Source of the DNA: Colimorpha sp045597845
GTDB lineage: Bacteria; Bacteroidota; Bacteroidia; Bacteroidales; P3
Direction of reading: 5' to 3'
Length of the DNA stretch: 17,646 nt
Assembly: GCA_045597845.1 (NCBI GenBank)
Contig: JAZLKZ010000103.1
Location: 1 to 17,646, forward strand
Below the pieces are notes generated by a model. The model was not told the DNA's origin. It worked only from the letters and a program-made list of their open reading frames with translations, and searched no databases. The translations under genes were made by a program, and so were the position numbers. Numbering within the stretch: the first letter of the stretch is position 1; every line of letters begins with the position of its first letter. Positions 7,470 to 13,590 of this stretch are shown here, in pieces.

Positions 7470-8540
7470 TTAATACAACGACACGTCCTCGCCCAGGAAG
7501 AAACTTGCGGGCTGAAGGATGTTGTCGAAGACATAATATTGTATAAGTACGGTGTCTTTGTCGTCCAAGATGGCGTAGAGCCTGTTGAGGTCGAACACGC
7601 TGTACATGGCCGTGTCGGGAATGTTTTTCAGGTCTTCGGGGTTGCTGTACTTCAGATAGGTCTTCATCTGACGCTTGTTGCCGTTGATGTCGGTAATGGT
7701 CAAGATGGTGCGAGGAGCCTTGCTGAAGGTGGTGTCGAGTTCTACTTGAGGTACTGCTTTGGCGAATTCGTCAAAGTTGAGCTGCGTGAAAGAAGAGAGC
7801 AATTGAGCCATACGCATGGTGTCGAATTGTGGCACAACTTGGTGCGTGGCGGTGAGCTCCATCTCAAAGGTGTCGCCTTTGCGACGCACGATGAACGACT
7901 GCTCGGGACTGTCGGTAATCTGCATCTCTATGGACTGAATGTGGCGCACGTCCCAATCTACGATGCTATGGCTCCTCCATGCCAAGGGGTCTGTGGGGAA
8001 ACGTGGCGTGAGGTTGCCGCGGAATCCGGGAATATGGATGATGAAGGGGAATTTGTCGCCTTCGCGGAAGAAGTAGGAGGCCATCTGGTCTTGGGTTTCG
8101 CGTCCAACAAAGTATATGGCGGTGAGCTTCTCGCGGGGGAAGAGCTTGAGTTTGCCTTTGAACCAATTGATGGAATGGCGAGTCTGGTAAACTTCGACTT
8201 TGGTGCCGTTGGCGGCGATGTCTTTGATGATGTTTGCCACTGCGGCCTTGTTCACTTGACTGCGGATGCGCATCTTGTTCAGTGTCTCTATGAGCATGTC
8301 CACCAAGGGTTGGCTGGCAGGGTATGTCTCGTCCACCATCCAGGTGCTGTCTTCGTTGCGGCTCAGCAGAATGCTGTTGTTTTCCTTGTCGGCCAAGAAA
8401 ATCTTCGTAATGGTTTCGGGATCGGCAATGTGGTAGTCTTGGTCAAAGGTGGCGTCCTTGCCGCCGATGCTGGCGATAATCAGCGTAGCGATGCCAATCA
8501 CTGCCACGATGCCTATGATGATTAAGTTGCGTTTCTTCAT
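7470..8540 (-). CDS. DUF4340 domain-containing protein (ABC-transporter-associated, membrane anchored)
   Basis: A 356-residue protein with one N-terminal membrane anchor (about 5-25) and a large domain predicted to lie outside the cytoplasm. The segments TITKIFLADKENNSILLSRNEDSTWMV (roughly 43-70) and the following helical stretch with repeated small beta units look like the DUF4340 family. In many bacteria DUF4340 proteins are encoded beside a GldG-type auxiliary protein and an ABC-2 permease, exactly the context here (gldF, gldG, this gene). Function is unknown; a structural or substrate-handling part of the same transporter is an inference. The ATG at 8540 is 36 bp after the gldG stop, and surE starts 18 bp downstream. 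Confidence 0.78.
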   Translation of the reverse strand: MKKRNLIIIGIVAVIGIATLIIASIGGKDATFDQDYHIADPETITKIFLADKENNSILLSRNEDSTWMVDETYPASQPLVDMLIETLNKMRIRSQVNKAAVANIIKDIAANGTKVEVYQTRHSINWFKGKLKLFPREKLTAIYFVGRETQDQMASYFFREGDKFPFIIHIPGFRGNLTPRFPTDPLAWRSHSIVDWDVRHIQSIEMQITDSPEQSFIVRRKGDTFEMELTATHQVVPQFDTMRMAQLLSSFTQLNFDEFAKAVPQVELDTTFSKAPRTILTITDINGNKRQMKTYLKYSNPEDLKNIPDTAMYSVFDLNRLYAILDDKDTVLIQYYVFDNILQPASFFLGEDVSLY

Positions 8541-8576
8541 GATAATGGTGTTTGAGTCAAATGAGTTTATGCGTGA

Positions 8577-10346
8577 TTATTGCTTTTTCCATTTGCGTTT
8601 TCTAAGGAAGAGGATAACCGCTCCTGCTGCAAGTATGATTGCCGACGGCAACAGCACATTCAGCAGCTGGTATTTGGTTCGGTTGGTCTGTATCTTCATG
8701 GCGTCCATCTTGCGCAGCTTGATTTCCCGACTGCGACTGGACATGAAGCCTTCGTCGCCAGTGAGGTAGTTTACGGCGTTGAGAATGAATTCTTTGTTGG
8801 CGTAGAGTGTGTTGGTGTAGTTGTCAAATCCCATGGGGTATCCCGATCCGTCGTTGTAGTTGTAGCGGTTCTTGATCATGTCGCCGTCCGAGATGACGAT
8901 CATCTTGGTGGGTTTGCTGCTTTCTTTGAATCCCATGGCGGCTTGCTCGGTGAATTCGGGCGAGAGTCGGTTGCGGAACATTGACTTGAACGTTCCCTCC
9001 AGCAGTACGGCGATGGGCAGGTTCTGCTTGTTGTAGAGCCTTTGGTCTGGCTCCAGCTTGCAGTCGTTGAGGTCGATCACGGCAGGGGCATTCTTTACGC
9101 GGGAGTATTCCGAAGTGGTGAGCAATATGGTCTTCTCCACATCGTCATCGTTGTCGATGAGGTCGATGCTGCTCACGAAGTCTGTCTTGATCAAGTCGAG
9201 GTTGCGTACGATGGGATGCTGTGCTGTGGGGACGATTTCGGGGAAATAGTACCAAGGACAGAACTTCAGCTGTGGTTTGTCTCCAACCATTCCTACGGTC
9301 ATGGGTATGGGGCGGCAGCGAACGTCCATGATGATGTCGGGGTTGATGCGCACGCCGTAGTTGAACAGCATTTCGTCGAGACGCAGGTTGTAGCGTGTAG
9401 CGGCCATCTGTGGCTGGCGGGCGAGGCTGTCCAAATCTGCGTCAAGCGGGTCGATGAGCCAGAGAATCTTGCCGCCGTACATCACATATTGGTCGAGGAT
9501 GTAGAGGTCTTTGTCGTTGAAGGCCTGTGTGGGCTTGGAGACTATCAAGAGGTCGTATTTGTTGTAGAATCCGAACGAGGAGTCGGACTTCTGCTGCCTT
9601 CCTGTCAGCACGTTGATGTTGGAGTCGAGGCTCACGTAGGAGAGGGCGTAGTATTCTTGCAATGCCGACTGGATGTCGTAGAGGTTGCCGCCACCGAGTT
9701 CGCCGTGGCCGGCCAGGAATCCGATTTTGGGCTGGTCCACGCGCGCCAAGGATCGGATGGCGTTCGACAGCACATATTCAAGGTTTTGGATAGAGTTGTT
9801 TAGCAGTTCGTCTTGCGAGACGTATTTCTGTTGCTGCAGCAGCTGAATGGCGGTTTCGCGTCCTTTGTAGGTCACTGTGGCGGCAGGTACGATGTCGATC
9901 GTCTGCGTCATGCCGCTGCCGTTGCCTGTCTGTATCTGTGTGGGTTGTATGCCTTTTTGTATCAGCTTTTGGTAAAAACCTCTGCGTTCTTCGGGATTGG
10001 TGAAACTGTTGGGATTTACAAATTCGTATTGGATGTTCTTGTTGTAAGCCCTCATCTGGTTCAGCATCTGCTTGGTCTCGTTCTGCAACCGTTTGAAGTC
10101 GGCGGGGAAGGGTGCCGACGCCGTGTCTTTGAGATAGACGCGGAACAGCACGGGTTCGTCGATGTTTTTCACCAACTGTTTTGTGGCCTGCGTCAGCGAG
10201 TATCGCTTTTCGGCGGTAAGGTCGATACGGGCAAAGAGGTAGTTGCTTATGATGTTGGCGAAGATGATGAGCAGGATTCCTGCACCCAACTCAATCCAGC
10301 TTGCCTGTCTTAGATTCTGTTTTTTGTTGTCTTTGTTCTTTTTCAT
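8577..10346 (-). CDS. gldG: GldG-type ABC transporter auxiliary/substrate-binding-like protein
   Basis: A 589-residue protein matching the gliding-associated GldG architecture: an N-terminal membrane helix (about 17-37) followed by ARIDLTAEKRYSLTQATKQL (39-58), a large extracytoplasmic region, and a C-terminal helix (LLPSAIILAAGAVILFLRKR) with a basic end. In Flavobacterium johnsoniae, GldA, GldF and GldG form an ABC transporter needed for gliding; homologues also occur in non-gliding Bacteroidota, where the cargo is unknown. The frame extends to a TTG at 10358, but the ATG at 10346-10344 gives a standard basic N-terminus and is preferred. It lies 99 bp after gldF and 36 bp before DUF4340. 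The name marks homology, not proof of gliding. Confidence 0.86.
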   Translation of the reverse strand: MKKNKDNKKQNLRQASWIELGAGILLIIFANIISNYLFARIDLTAEKRYSLTQATKQLVKNIDEPVLFRVYLKDTASAPFPADFKRLQNETKQMLNQMRAYNKNIQYEFVNPNSFTNPEERRGFYQKLIQKGIQPTQIQTGNGSGMTQTIDIVPAATVTYKGRETAIQLLQQQKYVSQDELLNNSIQNLEYVLSNAIRSLARVDQPKIGFLAGHGELGGGNLYDIQSALQEYYALSYVSLDSNINVLTGRQQKSDSSFGFYNKYDLLIVSKPTQAFNDKDLYILDQYVMYGGKILWLIDPLDADLDSLARQPQMAATRYNLRLDEMLFNYGVRINPDIIMDVRCRPIPMTVGMVGDKPQLKFCPWYYFPEIVPTAQHPIVRNLDLIKTDFVSSIDLIDNDDDVEKTILLTTSEYSRVKNAPAVIDLNDCKLEPDQRLYNKQNLPIAVLLEGTFKSMFRNRLSPEFTEQAAMGFKESSKPTKMIVISDGDMIKNRYNYNDGSGYPMGFDNYTNTLYANKEFILNAVNYLTGDEGFMSSRSREIKLRKMDAMKIQTNRTKYQLLNVLLPSAIILAAGAVILFLRKRKWKKQ

Positions 10347-10445
10347 TGAGCAGAACAATTTTTGTAATCAGTGAACTGTGATCGGTGGACGTACAAAGCA
10401 TCTCGGCGGCCCACTTTACACGTTAAATGCTACATTTTTGAATTA

Positions 10446-11183
10446 TCATTTCCCCCATTTCCTGGTTTGAAGCACCATACGGGTCAACAGGAGGAAAAGT
10501 GCGATGACGCTCAGGAAATAAACCACGTCTCGGGTGTCTATTACGCCGCGACTGATGGATTCGTAGTGATGACGCACTCCAAGCGACTTCACCAGCAGGT
10601 CGACGTCGCCCAGAAAATCCATGTAGTGCAGTGTCTCAAAGCCTAAATAGGCGAAGGCGCAGAGCAGGGCAGCTACAATGAAGGCTACGATTTGACTGTT
10701 GGTCAGCGAACTTGCGAAAAGACCGATGGCGACAAATGCGCCACCCAAAAAGAGGAGCCCGATGTAAGAACCAACCACGCTACCGGTGTCGATATTGCCT
10801 ACGGGGTCGCCCAAGCTATAGACGGTGATATAGCAAATCAACGTGGGAATCAACGAGATGAACACCAGCGTGAATCCTGCCAGAAATTTGGCCCAGATGA
10901 TCGACATATCTGTCAAAGGCTTGGTGAGCAACAGTTCCATGGTGCCGTTTTTCTTCTCTTCCGCCAAGGATCGCATTGTGATTGCGGGAATGAGGAACAA
11001 GTACAGGAACGGAGCAATCTGGAAAAGTCCGTCCATGCCTGCAAAGCCGTAGTCCAGTATGTTGAAGTCGGAGCGGAACACCCACAGCATCAACCCTGTC
11101 AAGATGAGGAACACCACAATGGTGAGGTAGCCTATCAGTGACGAGAAAAAACTCGATAGCTCCTTTTTGTAAAGTGCGTACAT
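10446..11183 (-). CDS. gldF: GldF-type ABC-2 permease
   Basis: A 245-residue integral membrane protein with six predicted helices (about 16-36, 55-72, 100-123, 137-158, 163-182, 220-238). The cytoplasmic segment MRSLAEEKKNGTMELLLTKP (70-89) is the conserved ABC-2 permease motif E-E-x-x-x-G-T-x-E-L-L-L-T-x-P seen in GldF. The short C-terminus ends LQTRKWGK. It pairs with gldG downstream on the same strand. No ATP-binding subunit gene occurs anywhere in the window, so the ATPase must be encoded elsewhere. The gene is separated from the M28-like gene upstream by 109 bp, most of which is an 8-bp periodic repeat. Confidence 0.9.
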   Translation of the reverse strand: MYALYKKELSSFFSSLIGYLTIVVFLILTGLMLWVFRSDFNILDYGFAGMDGLFQIAPFLYLFLIPAITMRSLAEEKKNGTMELLLTKPLTDMSIIWAKFLAGFTLVFISLIPTLICYITVYSLGDPVGNIDTGSVVGSYIGLLFLGGAFVAIGLFASSLTNSQIVAFIVAALLCAFAYLGFETLHYMDFLGDVDLLVKSLGVRHHYESISRGVIDTRDVVYFLSVIALFLLLTRMVLQTRKWGK

Positions 11184-11228
11184 TATGATAATTGTAATTA
11201 AAAATTGATATTTGGGAGTTAAGATGAT

Positions 11229-11292
11229 TGAAAATCAGTTTATCAGTCAATCTGAAAATCTATTTATCTGAAAATCTGTTAGTCTGAAAATC
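11229..11292 (-). repeat. 64-bp tract of eight 8-bp units beginning GAT/GAC
   Basis: Reading the minus strand from 11292 down, the tract is eight consecutive octamers: GATTTTCA, GACTAACA, GATTTTCA, GATAAATA, GATTTTCA, GATTGACT, GATAAACT, GATTTTCA. Four are identical and all start with GA. It starts at the first base after the TGA stop of the M28-like gene and fills most of the gap before gldF. It is too regular to be chance AT-rich spacer. Role unknown; it might affect mRNA stability between the two genes or be a decayed microsatellite. Confidence 0.85.
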
Positions 11293-12774
11293 TCATCTTT
11301 TCTTGCTTCTGCCTCTATAGTCGCCGTCGGTAAGCTCTTTGATTGTCAAGAACATCAGTTGAGCGCTTTGCGTGACCATCTCGCGGTTGATGTTTTCAGG
11401 CTTGTCGCTGGGAACATGTGCGTAGCGATTGCCGTTCAAGGTGCAGAACACTATAGAAGGAATGCCTACTTGGGCGAAAGGTGCGGCGTCGCCTTTGGGC
11501 ATGGTCTTCACTCCCGTGGCGAGTTTTCCGATGGTGGAATCGTTTTTGTGCGCTATTTCCCACAATGCGGGATATCTTCCGTTGCCCGTTGCTACAATGC
11601 TGTCGCCATTTCCGATGCGTTCGGCTCCTACATAAGCTTCAATCTTTTTGATGTCTTCAAAGTTCGAGAGGAAAATCTGTGAACCGAGGTGCTGAATTTC
11701 GGCTCCCGAAAATACTACAAACACCACGCTTCTGCGAGGACGGTTCTCATATTTGGTGAGCAGTCGTGCGGTTTCCAGCAAGGCTGCCACTCCAGAGGCG
11801 TTGTCGTCCGACCCAGGAAACAGGCAGGTTTCGCCTTGCATGCCTATGTGGTCCAGGTTGGCTCCCACCACGATGAGTTCTTGATCCATTTTCTTGTCCC
11901 AGCCTTTCAGAAATCCAACGATGTTGGCGGTAAGTGCGTGGGCTTGATAGCGGGCGTTGACGTCAATCTCGAATTTTTTAAGCAGGTGGAACGACTGCGG
12001 TTTCATGGTCTCGTTTATCGTGGTCATGGTCTTCTCGATGGTGCTCTTTTCGCCTTCCATCAGCAGCTCGCCGCATTCCATTGTGGGTTGCAAGATGGGG
12101 AAAGTGGCCAAATGAGGACCTTCGCCGCAGTAGTTCATGCCTTGCACTTCGTTGCGGCGACAGTTCTCCGCGCGGTTTACCGCTACCAAAGCCACGGCGC
12201 CGTGCGCTTTGGCCGTGCGCGCTTTGTCGCGCAGTGTGGCATACGATTGTGTGATGGAAGTGGGCAGAAAATCGGGTACGCCGGTAACCACCATTACGAT
12301 CTTGCCGCGGGCGTCAACGTTGGCGTATTCGTTGAAGGCAGGCGCATCGATGCCATAGCCGCAAAAAACAACGTTGGCGTCGGCGTAGCCACGACCGGTC
12401 ATGCTGCCGCATACAAAGTCGCGGCCCAACACATAAACGGTGCGCTCGTCGTTGTCATTCACGTATGTGTTAAAGGTGCAGTTCTCCACCTCGTTGCACT
12501 CCACTTCGAACAACTGGCTCCAGCTTTCTTCGTAGGGCTTGATGCCGTAGCTCTGCAGCTCTTCTGCCACATATTTTGCGGCGTCCATGTATCCTTGTGT
12601 GCCTGCCAGTCTGCCTCCGAATTCCGATGCGGAGAGATTCTGAATGTGGCGCATCAGGTTTGATGTGGAAACATCCTGACCTTGTACAAAACCTGCCGAA
12701 ATGGCGATGCACCACAACATGAAAAACAGTGATTTGAAGTTCACCGTAGCTACTTGCGAACCTTTTCCTCTCAT
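11293..12774 (-). CDS. Exported M28-family peptidase-like protein with degenerate active site
   Basis: A 493-residue protein with a signal peptide (hydrophobic core about 15-30, cleavage near VQG-QD), a PA-like insert (around 130-260, including VVFCGYGIDAPAFNEYANVD and GKIVMVV) and a C-terminal M28 zinc-aminopeptidase fold (about 280-485). Compared with Aeromonas aminopeptidase and relatives, D323 (PGSDDNASG), E360 and H453 (YAHVPSD) are kept. The first metal His of H-x-D is Asn (N306, GANLDHIG), the catalytic Glu of the E-E pair is Ala (A359, SGAEIQHLGS), and the later Asp ligand appears as E385. Normal peptidase activity is therefore doubtful; a binding or structural role is possible. A well-placed promoter lies upstream (12839-12870), and gldF follows 109 bp downstream. 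Confidence 0.85.
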   Translation of the reverse strand: MRGKGSQVATVNFKSLFFMLWCIAISAGFVQGQDVSTSNLMRHIQNLSASEFGGRLAGTQGYMDAAKYVAEELQSYGIKPYEESWSQLFEVECNEVENCTFNTYVNDNDERTVYVLGRDFVCGSMTGRGYADANVVFCGYGIDAPAFNEYANVDARGKIVMVVTGVPDFLPTSITQSYATLRDKARTAKAHGAVALVAVNRAENCRRNEVQGMNYCGEGPHLATFPILQPTMECGELLMEGEKSTIEKTMTTINETMKPQSFHLLKKFEIDVNARYQAHALTANIVGFLKGWDKKMDQELIVVGANLDHIGMQGETCLFPGSDDNASGVAALLETARLLTKYENRPRRSVVFVVFSGAEIQHLGSQIFLSNFEDIKKIEAYVGAERIGNGDSIVATGNGRYPALWEIAHKNDSTIGKLATGVKTMPKGDAAPFAQVGIPSIVFCTLNGNRYAHVPSDKPENINREMVTQSAQLMFLTIKELTDGDYRGRSKKR

Positions 12775-12810
12775 AATTGTCTTGATATGTTTTTGATATT
12801 TAATTTTTTA

Positions 12811-12828
12811 TAAATATATATATATTTA
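12811..12828. promoter_or_regulatory. 18-bp perfect AT palindrome in the leader of the M28-like gene
   Basis: The sequence TAAATATATATATATTTA is a perfect palindrome. It lies a few bases downstream of the transcript start predicted from the adjacent promoter, so it could be an operator or a weak AU hairpin at the mRNA 5' end. In such AT-rich DNA chance cannot be excluded. Confidence 0.35.
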
Positions 12829-12838
12829 CGTCAAATAG

Positions 12839-12870
12839 CAAAAATACGTTTTTTTTCGCATTCCAACAAA
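12839..12870 (-). promoter_or_regulatory. Promoter of the M28-like gene (and perhaps the genes below)
   Basis: On the minus strand, TTTG (12870-12867) is followed by exactly 20 bp and then TATTTTTG (12846-12839), a full match to the Bacteroidota pattern TTTG-N19/20-TAnnTTTG. Transcription should start near 12832-12836, leaving a leader of about 60 nt before the ATG at 12774. It is the best promoter match in the window. Confidence 0.72.
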
Positions 12871-13120
12871 TTGTTCCTCCAAAGATTGTTTCAATAGGTT
12901 GCTTTGAATTTATTTTGAGTGGTAAATCGTTTCTTGTTGTAATGGATAAAACGCCCTCCGATTTTTGATAAGTTGCAATAAAATCTATGCATTTATTTAA
13001 GATAAATTAAAATAACAATGCTCATTTTTTAATTGTCAGATTTTGTTCAAATCCAGTAAATCAACCAATTGCATTTTTAACATTTTAATTAATTGTAAAT
13101 CAGTAAACTACAATCTCTTT

Positions 13121-13164
13121 TCGGTGATCCTTCGGTGATCTCTCGGTGATCCTTCGGTGATCTC
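13121..13164. repeat. Four-copy 11-bp direct repeat
   Basis: Units TCGGTGATCCT, TCGGTGATCTC, TCGGTGATCCT and TCGGTGATCTC run head to tail without gaps. All share TCGGTGATC and alternate at the last two bases, so the array can also be read as two perfect 22-bp copies. The 11-bp period is close to one helical turn, placing all copies on about the same face of the DNA. The GC-rich core stands out in an AT-rich region, about 360 bp before the predicted start of the rightward transcript. Confidence 0.85.
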
Positions 13165-13500
13165 TCTTTATAATGTTGAAAATCAGTAATTTGTGAAATT
13201 TGCTTAAAATGCACAAAATCAACAATTTACAATATTGGCGCAGTCGTTTTAAGATTTATTAAGTTAAAATTACGACATGATTTCTGCATAGTTAAATTTA
13301 TTAAATTTTAATATTTTGAGATTTCTTTTCTTTTAGTCCAAAACTTCTGAACCGATATTGTCGATTGAGTTATCTCCACTTTGGATTTTTCCAAATATTT
13401 TCTTCTTTTGTTGTTCGACTCCAATTCCTCGCTACTCCTCATTGGGATTGACTTTCATTCGATTGTAAGTGGTTTGTTATCAAAAAAAACGTTGAATTTA

Positions 13501-13532
13501 TTTGCTTTTTTGATAAATTTTTTATTACTTTG
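13501..13532 (+). promoter_or_regulatory. Candidate promoter of the redox fusion gene
   Basis: TTTG (13501-13504), then 20 bp, then TTACTTTG (13525-13532), 7 of 8 positions relative to a TAnnTTTG site with correct spacing. Transcription would start near 13536-13540, about 50 nt before the ATG at 13591. An alternative is TATCTTG at 13555-13561 (one T short), with TTTG at 13529-13532 spaced 22 bp upstream. Which is used cannot be told from sequence. Confidence 0.45.
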
Positions 13533-13590
13533 CTATAATCAAAATCTGTTTTTGTATCTTGTAAATAATTATCATTAAACACTATACATT

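Larger units (their letters stand above)
12775..13590. other. 816-bp AT-rich divergent intergenic region
   Basis: This gap separates the leftward M28-like gene from the rightward redox gene. It is strongly AT-rich and holds divergent promoter candidates, an 18-bp palindrome, an 11-bp tandem repeat, two copies of an AATCAGTAA motif (13098 and 13181), an AT-only inverted repeat (AATTAAAA at 13005-13012 with TTTTAATT at 13027-13034) and a small perfect hairpin (TTTGGA-TTTT-TCCAAA, 13380-13395). No convincing protein-coding frame or tRNA was found. The stretch 13265-13500 has no assigned function apart from that hairpin. Confidence 0.7.

Noticed and set aside
10347..10358. TTG start adding four residues to gldG
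   Set aside because: The ATG four codons later gives a normal basic N-terminus; TTG is a rarer start.
13040..13060. TTCAAATCC resembling a tRNA T-loop
   Set aside because: No matching acceptor, D or anticodon stems surround it.
13209..13262. 17-residue ATG frame that might be a leader peptide
   Set aside because: It is upstream of the predicted start sites of the redox gene, and nothing in codons or context supports translation.
13381..13578. 65-residue hydrophobic frame in the intergenic region
   Set aside because: It starts at TTG, overlaps the promoter candidate, and its Leu/Phe/Asn-rich sequence is what AT-rich DNA gives by chance.
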